A stretch of 64,000 nucleotides of DNA from Alishewanella tabrizica (GTDB taxonomy: Bacteria > Pseudomonadota > Gammaproteobacteria > Enterobacterales > Alteromonadaceae), in the NCBI RefSeq assembly GCF_014652375.1, contig NZ_BMYR01000003.1, positions 124,001 through 188,000 on the forward strand. The letters run 5' to 3'. The notes beneath the pieces were generated by a model. The model had not been told where the DNA came from and ran no database searches. It saw nothing but the letters and a program-made list of their open reading frames with translations. The position numbers and the translations under genes are program-made. Below are positions 56,501 through 64,000 of this stretch, one piece after another (the first letter of the stretch is position 1; the number at the start of each line of letters is the position of its first letter).

Positions 56501-57451
56501 TTAATTTGCTGCTTCCCATTCAAAACGTGTAGGTAATGCAGTAAAGGATCCAAAATGCTGACACGTTAATGAACCAGCACTGATCGACTTATTTAACACT
56601 TGCTGTTGTAAGCTTAAGTTTTGTGCAAGTGCGCTAAGTTCATATTGCGTGAGTAACTGACTAATTTGATAAAGCCAAGCGCCAACAAAAGCATCGCCGG
56701 CAGCGGTGGTATCGACGACTTTCACTGGTGAGACGGGGACTGAGAGTTGTTGTCCTGCGACATAGCTGGTGACGGCCTTACTGCCTGCGGTAACGACAAT
56801 CCACGTTGCATGTTGCTGTAATTGTTGTAGCAAGGCCAGTTCTGATTGGCCCGCGGCAAGATACGTAAGCTCATCATCGCTGAGCTTAATTAAATCGGCC
56901 ATCTTTAATAGTCGGTGAACCAGTCCAAGATCGGCACGGCCTTCAGACCATAAATTGTGTCGAAGATTGGCATCTACTGAAATAAGCCAACCACGTGCTT
57001 TTGCCTCGGCTACCATGGCGAAGCTGGTTTCAGCAATAGCTGCATCGGTAAGGCTGTTTGAACATAAATGTAAGATCCCCCGATTACGCCAAAAATCGGC
57101 AGGTAAATGTGCCATTGTATAAAGTAAGTCTGCGGCGGGCGGACGATAAAACGAAAAGCTGCGATCACCTTCGCTGTTTAAGGCAACAAACGCGAGCGCC
57201 GTTTTAGCTGCGCTGGTTCGGGCGGTGGCGCTACAATCTACACCGTAGTGTTCCAGTTCTGTTTGCAAAAAGTCGCCAAACATATCTGCCCCAAGCATGC
57301 CCACAAACTGGCTTTTGCCGCCAAGCTTTGCTACAGCTACCGCGACATTGGCTGGCGCGCCGCCAGCGAAACGCCGAAAATTAGCCGGCTGTTGTGGATC
57401 TTGTAAAAAGTCGATAAGTACTTCGCCAAAACAGCAAACTGGAATTGTCAT
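56501..57451 (-). CDS. Fructokinase, PfkB family
   Basis: A 316-residue ribokinase-fold sugar kinase. N-terminal CFGEVLIDFL, sugar-site GGAPANVAVAVAKLGGKSQFVG (split by a turn) and the PfkB signature DTTAAGDAFVGAWL with the catalytic Asp. The closest group is bacterial fructokinase (ScrK type). The divergent amylosucrase releases fructose, so phosphorylation of that fructose is the natural role. Confidence 0.88.
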   Translation of the reverse strand: MTIPVCCFGEVLIDFLQDPQQPANFRRFAGGAPANVAVAVAKLGGKSQFVGMLGADMFGDFLQTELEHYGVDCSATARTSAAKTALAFVALNSEGDRSFSFYRPPAADLLYTMAHLPADFWRNRGILHLCSNSLTDAAIAETSFAMVAEAKARGWLISVDANLRHNLWSEGRADLGLVHRLLKMADLIKLSDDELTYLAAGQSELALLQQLQQHATWIVVTAGSKAVTSYVAGQQLSVPVSPVKVVDTTAAGDAFVGAWLYQISQLLTQYELSALAQNLSLQQQVLNKSISAGSLTCQHFGSFTALPTRFEWEAAN

Positions 57452-57738
57452 ATTTATCCTGCTCTTGTCACGTTAAGTGGGGGGGATTTCCACGTATTAT
57501 CATCGTATCGACATTTAATGCTAACCATACCTAAGTGAAACAATAGACTGCCGTTAGCCTCTGAAAAGTCAGTTTGATTTTATACGGGCTTAATTGTTTA
57601 AGTTTAAATTAGCTGATTGGCGCATCGGTGTAAAGAATTCGGCCGTTTAAATTGATTATTTTTTAGCTTTTACTTGAAATTCCCTTGGAATAAAGCAAAT
57701 ATAGCAGGTACAAGGCTAGATAAAAACAGCAGGTTATT
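57452..57738. other. Divergent control region fructokinase-amylosucrase
   Basis: A 287-base AT-rich gap between divergent genes. It must hold both promoters; no confident -35/-10 pair was found. GTTTAAGTT at 57596-57604 is shared with the operator-like repeat at 61777-61796, but only as a half site. Confidence 0.4.
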
Positions 57739-59664
57739 ATGAAAAAAACATCCCGCGAATTGCTAGAAAATTCATCGAAGCTGACCCAAGAGTGTCAGAT
57801 TTTACTTAAACGTTTTAGTGGCTCATTAAAAGTTATTGCAAAAGGGCGTTGGCCAGTTGTTGAAATACGTTTACAGCAGCTGTTGCCTCAGCTATTGCCA
57901 CTGTATTTACGCCTCTATGGTGATCGCTACGATTGCTACTATCATCTGGAACAATTGTTGAAGTTGCTGGCGCGCGCTGTTGTGCAACGTCCAGAGTATT
58001 TATTTGCTGAAGATGAGATGCCCCAGCAGTGGCATAAAGCACAATCAGCTTTAGGTTCAGCGTGTTATGTTGATTTATTTGCAGATGATTTTAGCGGCTT
58101 AGAACAGCGTATTCCTTACTTAAAGCAAACTGGTATCAATTATTTGCATTTAATGCCGCTCTTCAAGGCGCCAGAGCCTAATAGCGATGGCGGTTATGCG
58201 GTTTCGGATTATCGTAAAACAATGCCGCATTTGGGTTCGATGACAGAATTAGCGGCGCTTATGCAAAAGTTGCATGCTGAAGGTATTCGGCCGGTTCTTG
58301 ATTTTGTGTTTAATCATACCTCTGACGAGCATCGCTGGGCAGAGAAAGCCAAAGCAGGTGATCTACAGTTTCAAGATTATTACTTCTTCTTTGATGAGCA
58401 AGAGCGCGAACAGTATGCGCCGTGGTTAAGAGAAATTTTTCCTGAGATCCGCCGTGGTTGCTTTACTTTTGAACCCGCGGTTGGTCGCTGGGTGTGGACC
58501 ACCTTTAACAGTTTTCAATGGGATTTAAACTACGCCAACCCAGAAGTATTTAACGCGATGGCGGAAGAAATGTTGTTTTTAGCCAATCAGGGGGCTGCGG
58601 TGCTTCGCTTGGATGCACTGGCTTTTGTTTGGAAGGAAGCTGGGACAAACTGTGAAAACTTACCCAAGGCGCACACGCTTATTCAGGCATTTAATGCCGT
58701 AGCACGTATTGCAGCACCCGCACTACAATTTAAGTCTGAAGCGATAGTACACCCAGATGAAGTCGTAAAATATATCTCGCCAGAAGAGTGTCAATTATCT
58801 TATAACCCCTTGTTAATGGCTTTATTGTGGAACAGTTTAGCGACACGTAAAACTCGTTTATTAACCGAGTCTTTGCAGCGGCGCTTTGCTATTAATCCGC
58901 AGTGTAGCTGGGTAAACTATATTCGTTGTCATGATGATATTGGTTGGACATTTGACGATAATGTCGCGTGGCAGCTTGGTATTAATCCAGATCATCATCG
59001 GCAGTTTTTAAACCAGTTTTATACAGGACAATTCGCTGGCAGTTTTGCCAATGGTGTGCCATTTCAACAAAACCCCGTTACGGGTGATTGCCGGGTAGCC
59101 GGTATGTTGGCTTCACTAACCGGGGTAGAGCAAGCGCTGAGCAACGATAACAACACGAATCTTGCCAATGCGTTAGCGCGTATCTATTTACTTAATAGCG
59201 TTATTTTAAGTATCGGTGGTTTACCTTTGTTGTATATGGGTGATGAACTGGGATTACTTAATGATTACAGCTACCAACATGATCCTGCGAAAAAAGACGA
59301 TAGTCGCTGGGTTAACCGTGTTAAGGTGTCTGCGGAGCAGCTAGCCAGCGCCAAGGATAAAAACACGTTATCAGGTAAAATTTACGAGCAATTACAGCAG
59401 CTGATTGCGGTGCGAAGTCGTTTCCCGGTGCTGGGCTCTGGTACCACTGAGATTTTACAAAGTGGTAATCCTCATCTGTTTGTCTATCGTAGGCAGCTGG
59501 ATCAACATAGTATGTTATGTGCGGTAAACTTTAGCGAAACGCCGCAAGCCTTTACCAGCTTACCTGCAAGTCATTGGCAAGATGTATTAACGGCAAAGCA
59601 TTTTCAAGCTCCCACCATTACGTTGCAGCCTTATCAAGTATTGTGGCTTATTCCGTCTAATTAA
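57739..59664 (+). CDS. Amylosucrase (GH13)
   Basis: A 641-residue glycoside hydrolase family 13 enzyme that converts sucrose to alpha-1,4-glucan and fructose. A helical N-terminal domain (about 1-90), typical of amylosucrase, precedes the (beta/alpha)8 barrel. The nucleophile is Asp292 in LRLDALAF, the acid/base Glu334 in FKSEAIVHPDEV, and the stabilising Asp in RCHDDIGWTF (His398-Asp399). Long stretches such as SYNPLLMALLWNSLATRKTR and VPFQQNPVTGDCRV match Neisseria amylosucrase (636 residues). Sucrose hydrolase of the same family is the alternative. No signal peptide: it acts on imported sucrose. Confidence 0.92.
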   Translation: MKKTSRELLENSSKLTQECQILLKRFSGSLKVIAKGRWPVVEIRLQQLLPQLLPLYLRLYGDRYDCYYHLEQLLKLLARAVVQRPEYLFAEDEMPQQWHKAQSALGSACYVDLFADDFSGLEQRIPYLKQTGINYLHLMPLFKAPEPNSDGGYAVSDYRKTMPHLGSMTELAALMQKLHAEGIRPVLDFVFNHTSDEHRWAEKAKAGDLQFQDYYFFFDEQEREQYAPWLREIFPEIRRGCFTFEPAVGRWVWTTFNSFQWDLNYANPEVFNAMAEEMLFLANQGAAVLRLDALAFVWKEAGTNCENLPKAHTLIQAFNAVARIAAPALQFKSEAIVHPDEVVKYISPEECQLSYNPLLMALLWNSLATRKTRLLTESLQRRFAINPQCSWVNYIRCHDDIGWTFDDNVAWQLGINPDHHRQFLNQFYTGQFAGSFANGVPFQQNPVTGDCRVAGMLASLTGVEQALSNDNNTNLANALARIYLLNSVILSIGGLPLLYMGDELGLLNDYSYQHDPAKKDDSRWVNRVKVSAEQLASAKDKNTLSGKIYEQLQQLIAVRSRFPVLGSGTTEILQSGNPHLFVYRRQLDQHSMLCAVNFSETPQAFTSLPASHWQDVLTAKHFQAPTITLQPYQVLWLIPSN

Positions 59665-59680
59665 GCTGATGCTATGCGTA

Positions 59681-59702
59681 ACGCGCCCAAGGAAGGGCGC
59701 GT
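59681..59702. other. Hairpin after amylosucrase gene
   Basis: ACGCGCCC (59681-59688), loop AAGGAA, GGGCGCGT (59695-59702): a perfect 8-bp GC-rich stem between convergent genes. No T-run follows, so it is at best an atypical terminator. Confidence 0.45.
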
Positions 59703-59737
59703 GTAATGAAAAATAAGCTACACATTTAACTATACAC

Positions 59738-60328
59738 TTAGCTTCCTTTTGCTTCCCAACCAGCAGCGGCTTTTTGCTGACAGACTGGATTGCCTTCGTC
59801 AGCCAGCGTCTCAGCAAAAAACCATTCTTTAAAGATCACCCATTGTGCATTTATTGGCGCTTGGCACTGGCCATTAGCCTGCGCTGCGAATAATTGTTCA
59901 TCGCATTGTGGCGTGTCGGTTAACACGCCTTGATAGGCGTATGCATACACTGCTTGGCAATGTGGGCTTAGATAGTTGCGAAATACAACCAACCATCCTT
60001 GCTGATAGCGTACTAAGCTGAAACTGGGAACATTGTTGGCTACTGCACTGGTAATAATCTCAGGCACCGTTACATCGGTTAATAGCGCTAAGCCTTCAGC
60101 AGTGCGTTTACGCACTTGTAACGGTTCACCTCGGCGCCATGCAAAACCATCAAAGTCTGTGTTATTGGCAATGGCAATAAGTGCGGTTAAACCCTGTTCG
60201 TTACGTTGAATTTCTTGGCGTATAGTGCGTTCAATTTGTTCTGATTCCGATAGGCCTTTAAACGCATCGCAGCCCATTAAACTGCTGAGTAGAAGCCCGC
60301 TACAACACCCTAAAATTATCTTACGCAT
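59738..60328 (-). CDS. Hypothetical lipoprotein
   Basis: A 196-residue protein I do not recognise. The signal peptide ends with lipobox SLMGC (Cys20), so it is a lipoprotein. The mature part starts with a charged helix (SEQIERTIRQEIQRNEQGL) and has several cysteines that could form disulfides (SPHCQAVYAY, PQCDEQL, GQCQAP, NPVCQQK). No known domain is apparent. It lies between amylosucrase and the MFS gene and may or may not belong to the sugar locus. Confidence 0.65.
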   Translation of the reverse strand: MRKIILGCCSGLLLSSLMGCDAFKGLSESEQIERTIRQEIQRNEQGLTALIAIANNTDFDGFAWRRGEPLQVRKRTAEGLALLTDVTVPEIITSAVANNVPSFSLVRYQQGWLVVFRNYLSPHCQAVYAYAYQGVLTDTPQCDEQLFAAQANGQCQAPINAQWVIFKEWFFAETLADEGNPVCQQKAAAGWEAKGS

Positions 60329-60382
60329 AGGTATTCTCTCTTAGTACTCACTAGCGCTAAAAACAGCGTGTAACTTTACCAT

Positions 60383-60405
60383 AAAAAAGCCCCGCAAAGC
60401 GGGGC
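60383..60405 (-). terminator. Terminator of the MFS gene
   Basis: On the - strand GCCCCGC, loop TTT, GCGGGGC is followed by six T. It lies 37 bases past the MFS stop. Confidence 0.88.
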
Positions 60406-60441
60406 AACAGAACAACGAGAGAGCGCTATTCCAAGAGGGAG

Positions 60442-61668
60442 TTAATGTTGATACTTTTCTAACTGCTGTTCGGCAGGGTTGGCAAAATGGTTCCACCATA
60501 AGCCCACTGCCATAATCAGTGCAAAACCTGTCGCCAGATAAAAACCATAACGCACATTACCAAAAATATCGCCAACAATGCCCATTAAGAGTGGGCCTAA
60601 AGCTGCCGCGAGTGCGGTAAACGCCAAGATCAGCCCTGCTGCAGCGCCATGCTTGTTGCGAGGGAAACAACTAATGCCTTTAGAATTTAACGTGGGATAC
60701 ATCATAGACATAAACAGACCAGAAAAAGGCATTAACCACAGCGCCCAAGCCACGCCATTCACCATGCTTAAGACAAAACATATCGCAATGGCTGTACTGA
60801 ACCAAGCAAGCAAAATGGTCCAACTAAACTTACTCAGTAGCCATTCTGCTAAAAAGCGACCCACGGTGCGTAGAATAAAAAATACCGTAATAGCGTGTGC
60901 GGCTAAGGTGGTCCATTGTCCTTCGTATTGTTGCAGCAGGGTAGGTAACCAAACAAATACGGCCACTTCTGTAGCAACATAGCAGGCAATGGCTAATGAA
61001 AACCCCAGCGCGTAACGGTTTTTAACCAGCGCTAAGCAATCCCAAATAGAACTTTGTGTTTGAGGTGTGTAGGCGGGGTACTCCATACGCCAAGCGATGA
61101 CTAGTAATACGGCACAAATTAACCCTGCCAATAAGTACAGTTGCTCCCATGCCATATCGTAGGTGAGTAACACGGCTACCAGCGCTGGGCCAGCAATAGC
61201 GCCTAGACCAAAAAAGCCTTCTACACGGTTCATTAAGCCCGTATGACTTTTTGCGTTGGGGCTTACATCCCCAATTAACGCCAGAGCCCCAGTTTTAAAT
61301 AGGCCAATACTTAAACCACACAGGCCGAGTAATAACAGGTAAAAGGTAAAGCTTTGGCCAATGGCAAAGGCGACACACGCTAAGGTGTAAATGAGCAGAC
61401 CAAATAAGATAATTTTTTTACGGCCAATTTGATCGGCTAATTGACCAAGAAAAAGTCCAGATAAGCCGATAAAAATCATTGGCACATAATGAAAGGCCGC
61501 CGCTTGGGTTAGCGAGAGATTAAACTGCTTTACCACTTCGGGAATAATGACGCCAACAGCGTCAGTTGTCATGGCAAAAACAAAGAACATCAGGCAAGTC
61601 ATCCACTTTACCTGAGCGTGGGTGTGGTTATCTACCACAGCAGCATTGAGCGGTTGTGTTTTTTGCAT
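60442..61668 (-). CDS. MFS transporter, probable sucrose importer
   Basis: A 408-residue major facilitator with 12 hydrophobic helices and the loop 2-3 motif GQLADQIGRKKIILFG. The N-terminal tail is hydrophilic. No sugar specificity can be read directly; position between the amylosucrase and the LacI regulator and an operator-like palindrome upstream suggest sucrose uptake. AT-rich promoter region lies at 61669-61851. Confidence 0.82.
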   Translation of the reverse strand: MQKTQPLNAAVVDNHTHAQVKWMTCLMFFVFAMTTDAVGVIIPEVVKQFNLSLTQAAAFHYVPMIFIGLSGLFLGQLADQIGRKKIILFGLLIYTLACVAFAIGQSFTFYLLLLGLCGLSIGLFKTGALALIGDVSPNAKSHTGLMNRVEGFFGLGAIAGPALVAVLLTYDMAWEQLYLLAGLICAVLLVIAWRMEYPAYTPQTQSSIWDCLALVKNRYALGFSLAIACYVATEVAVFVWLPTLLQQYEGQWTTLAAHAITVFFILRTVGRFLAEWLLSKFSWTILLAWFSTAIAICFVLSMVNGVAWALWLMPFSGLFMSMMYPTLNSKGISCFPRNKHGAAAGLILAFTALAAALGPLLMGIVGDIFGNVRYGFYLATGFALIMAVGLWWNHFANPAEQQLEKYQH

Positions 61669-61776
61669 TTTTCTACCCTGTCGATGTTCGCGTTAATACG
61701 CCAACTTTTTATTATGCCTAAGCTTGGCGTTGCCAATAGCTTGGTGAATTATGTTGTTATTATGAACATAAAACTA

Positions 61777-61796
61777 CAACTAAAACGTTTAAGTTG
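61777..61796. promoter_or_regulatory. Candidate LacI operator before the MFS gene
   Basis: CAACTAAAACGTTTAAGTTG is a 20-bp palindrome with one mismatched pair and the AAACGTTT core usual in LacI/PurR-type sites. It lies 109 bases upstream of the MFS start and just past the stop of the LacI-type gene. Confidence 0.6.
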
Positions 61797-61851
61797 CAAG
61801 TCAAGATCGGGTGTTTTTGCGAAAAAACCAGATTTAATACGAATAAATTAG

Positions 61852-62877
61852 TTAACAGCTAGCTCTTAAACGTAATTCACATTCCAGCATGACATTTTGT
61901 TGATGTTCGCCACTTAGTAATAAACGCGCTGCTGTTCGACCTTTTTCATCGCTATGCTGTGCCACTGTGGTTAGTGCGGGGTAAGCACGTTCTGCTTCTT
62001 CTATGCCATCAAAGCCGACAAGACAAAGATCTTCAGGGATGCGAATACCCAGTTGGCGAGCGACACTCATTGCGCCTAGGGCGATGCGATCGCTCATACA
62101 GAGTAAAATCTGAGGTCTTGGATGTTGGGTTAACGCTTCACGCGCCGCAATTTCGGCATATTGATGAGTATTCACCGGGATATGCCAGATCTGATCTGCA
62201 GGTAAGTCTCGTTGTAATTCTGCTGCCGCTGCTAAATAGCCATCTAATCGGCGGCGAGAAATCGCTTCATCTTGATCATAAAGCTCAGCCGGTTGCATGC
62301 GACACACGCGATCAGAATCGATTAAACGCAATCCTAAAACGGCAACTTTTCCGGTATATTTTTGCATTGCATAATGTGCAATATCATAAGCGTAGCGCGT
62401 ATTGTCGATATTAACCGATCCCATGCCAGGTAAATTACAATCTACGCTAAGCATGGGTTTACCGCTTTGCCTTACTCGGTCGAGTTGTTCATGATTCATT
62501 GGGCTGCCGTAAATGATAAAGCCATCAGGAAGGGCTTCAGCAGTGCTATGCACGGCTTTGGCACCCGACAACAACAACATATCTTTACCTTGTGCCTGCA
62601 GCACCTCGGCAATGCCTTTAATGAGCTGATTGGCGACAGGATCGCTGATGGAGTATTCCAAAGTGTCTGATAACAAAATGGCAATCATGTCTGAGCGGCC
62701 AGTGCGTAAACTCCGCGCTGTGGCGTTAGGGCCACTAAAGCCCAACTTTTCACTTTCTTCTAAAATATGCTTGCGCAAATCGGTAGAGAGTTGATCGGGT
62801 CGATTAAAGGCGTTCGAAATGGTGGCAACCGATACCCCAAGATGTTGCGCCAGCGATTTTAGGGTGACTTTAGCCAT
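61852..62877 (-). CDS. LacI-family regulator of the sucrose locus
   Basis: A 341-residue LacI/GalR protein. HTH LKSLAQHLGVSVATISNAFN (about 6-25), hinge NATARSLRTGRSD (about 54-66) and an effector domain with VGFDGIEEAERAYPALTTVAQ. It is co-directional with the MFS gene downstream and the halogenase-like gene upstream. Candidate operators with AAACGTTT or similar cores flank it at 61777 and 62985. The effector is probably sucrose or a derivative, by context only. Confidence 0.9.
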   Translation of the reverse strand: MAKVTLKSLAQHLGVSVATISNAFNRPDQLSTDLRKHILEESEKLGFSGPNATARSLRTGRSDMIAILLSDTLEYSISDPVANQLIKGIAEVLQAQGKDMLLLSGAKAVHSTAEALPDGFIIYGSPMNHEQLDRVRQSGKPMLSVDCNLPGMGSVNIDNTRYAYDIAHYAMQKYTGKVAVLGLRLIDSDRVCRMQPAELYDQDEAISRRRLDGYLAAAAELQRDLPADQIWHIPVNTHQYAEIAAREALTQHPRPQILLCMSDRIALGAMSVARQLGIRIPEDLCLVGFDGIEEAERAYPALTTVAQHSDEKGRTAARLLLSGEHQQNVMLECELRLRASC

Positions 62878-62984
62878 GGAAACATCCTCGTTTATAGGCA
62901 GCCGTATAACGCGTTTAGGCGCTCACTGCATTTTAGCAATAGGTAATCTGCCATTATTACTCTTCAGCCTGCAAAATAATACAT

Positions 62985-63007
62985 CTAAACTTAAACGTTA
63001 AGTTTAG
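62985..63007. promoter_or_regulatory. Inverted repeat before the second lacI-type gene
   Basis: Arms CTAAACTTAA (62985-62994) and TTAAGTTTAG (62998-63007) around ACG form a perfect 10-bp inverted repeat. It overlaps the stop of the halogenase-like gene and lies 108 bases before the regulator ATG. It resembles the 61777 site (TTAAGTT arms, ACG centre). A terminator is less likely as no T-run follows. Confidence 0.5.
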
Positions 63008-64000
63008 AAGCGGGCGCTGCACAGTATCTCTCGATGTATTGCTGATGCGTAGGTAATTGCTTGGCTGCATATTGAATACCTTGGCGTAATTTAGCTAACC
63101 AATTAACGCTATCAATCGTTCTGTAATGCATTAAAGCATCTGGGCGTTGTGGCAAGTTAAATTGCCCAATATGTACCGCTAACCAACTGGCGTTGCCAAA
63201 CAAATCCATGTCGCCACTGACTAAGTGCCCAGCATGATTAAATTGCTTTATTTTGTAGCTTAATGCGTCAGGTATGGGCATATTCGCGCAATAACGCCAC
63301 ATTTCACTGTCAGTTCTGGTGGTGAGTTTGTAGTGCAAAATAATAAAGTCGCGAATATTTTCGATTTCTTTGATAGCAATTCTATTATATTCATCAATGG
63401 TATCTTGTGAAAAAGAGGAATCTGGGAACAGAGCTAAGAGCTTAGCAATGCCAGCTTGAATTAAATGGATACTGGTTGATTCTAAAGGCTCAAGAAAACC
63501 GCTAGATAGTCCAATAGCCACAACATTTTTCTGCCAAAATTGTTGGCGTCGGCCGGTCACAAACTTAAGCATCCGCGGTTCAGCCAAGGGTTTGGCATCT
63601 AAGTGTTGTAGCAATCGCTCCCGAGCAGTGTGTTCTTGCGTAAAATGTGAACTAAATACGTGACCATTGCCTGTACGATGTTGCAGTGGGATCCGCCATT
63701 GCCAACCTGCTTCATGTGCGGTAGAGCGGGTATAGGGCGTAAATTCGCCACGTTCTGATGGCACAGCCCATGCTCTATCGCAAGGTAGCCAATGTGACCA
63801 ATCGACATAACCGGTTTTCAGTGTTTGCTCAATCAATAAGCCTTTAAAGCCCGAACAATCTATAAAAAGCTCGCCCTCAATACACTGTGTGCTTTCTAAT
63901 TGAACCGATTCGACAAATCCCGTTATTTCGTGCTGTTTAACCTGGGTAATTTTACCTTCAATACGTGTAACGCCTCGTTCTTCAGCATATCGTCGTAAAA
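62991..64000 (-). CDS. Tryptophan-halogenase-like flavoprotein (5' end outside window)
   Basis: The C-terminal about 336 codons of a FAD-dependent halogenase family protein; the reading frame is open through the right edge, so the N-terminus with the FAD GxGxxG motif is not seen. Marks of the family are FIDCSGFKGLLIE, the region around RAWAVPSERG, and IGLSSGFLEPLESTSIHLIQ. Genes of this type are common beside TonB receptors and sugar genes in Alteromonadales, Xanthomonads and Caulobacter, and their true reaction there is unclear; halogenation should not be assumed. No frameshift was seen in the visible part. Confidence 0.88.
   Translation of the reverse strand, partial: LRRYAEERGVTRIEGKITQVKQHEITGFVESVQLESTQCIEGELFIDCSGFKGLLIEQTLKTGYVDWSHWLPCDRAWAVPSERGEFTPYTRSTAHEAGWQWRIPLQHRTGNGHVFSSHFTQEHTARERLLQHLDAKPLAEPRMLKFVTGRRQQFWQKNVVAIGLSSGFLEPLESTSIHLIQAGIAKLLALFPDSSFSQDTIDEYNRIAIKEIENIRDFIILHYKLTTRTDSEMWRYCANMPIPDALSYKIKQFNHAGHLVSGDMDLFGNASWLAVHIGQFNLPQRPDALMHYRTIDSVNWLAKLRQGIQYAAKQLPTHQQYIERYCAAPASKLNV

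Noticed and set aside
57596-57604. LacI half site GTTTAAGTT in the fructokinase-amylosucrase gap
   Set aside because: Only one arm is present in an AT-rich area, which is easily due to chance; not listed as an operator.
62991-63836. Halogenase-like gene as a short, 5'-truncated pseudogene beginning at 63836
   Set aside because: The same frame continues without a stop to the right edge with family sequence (FIDCSGFKG), so the gene is merely cut by the window.

Overview
The window looks like chromosomal DNA of a marine or freshwater gammaproteobacterium of the order Alteromonadales, probably close to Rheinheimera, Alishewanella or Arsukibacterium. This rests on the gene orders lpoA-yraN-diaA-dolP next to rsmI and rnpB, a full dcw cluster running into lpxC and secA, a DciA-type gene beside secA, pilBCD-coaE-zapD-yacG-mutT, and accessory sugar loci with a TonB receptor, LacI regulators and a tryptophan-halogenase-like protein. 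The genus is an inference from gene order and protein style.

Layout. 1-9.7 kb: housekeeping genes (YkgJ-type cysteine cluster protein, a 7TM-DISM membrane protein, recQ, yigI-like thioesterase, DUF599 protein, the lpoA operon, rsmI). 9.7-10.1 kb: rnpB (RNase P RNA) with a TATAAT -10 element and a shared terminator. 10.1-16.6 kb: a TonB-dependent receptor divergent from an NlpC/P60 peptidase-dipeptide epimerase pair, then an RpiR/MurR-type regulator. This looks like a cell-wall-peptide salvage module, and two matching inverted repeats (TTGGAAT-N5-ATTCC type) may be its operators. 16.7-34.6 kb: mraZ-rsmH-ftsL-ftsI-murE-murF-mraY-murD-ftsW-murG-murC-ddlB-ftsQ-ftsA-ftsZ-lpxC, headed by a promoter and a 10-bp-periodic TGG repeat array that fits an MraZ operator. 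34.6-44.0 kb: dciA, secA, mutT, yacG, zapD, coaE, pilD, pilC, pilB; no pilA is next to pilB.

44.2-56.4 kb is an accessory carbohydrate island: a secreted beta-propeller, a solute-binding lipoprotein, a secreted DUF1080 protein, a Tat-exported small subunit with a GMC flavoprotein, three TIM-barrel isomerase-like proteins (two with Tat signals), a NupG-like MFS transporter, a Gfo/Idh/MocA oxidoreductase and a LacI regulator with a perfect palindromic operator. The parts fit a periplasmic pathway in which a glycoside is oxidised at C3, the 3-keto-glycoside is cleaved, the product is imported and then reduced. This is the most interesting system in the window.

56.5-64.0 kb is a sucrose-use locus: fructokinase, amylosucrase, an unknown lipoprotein, an MFS transporter, a second LacI regulator with candidate operators, and a tryptophan-halogenase-like gene cut by the right edge. 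Apart from rnpB no RNA gene was recognised, and no IS element, prophage or CRISPR array was seen.
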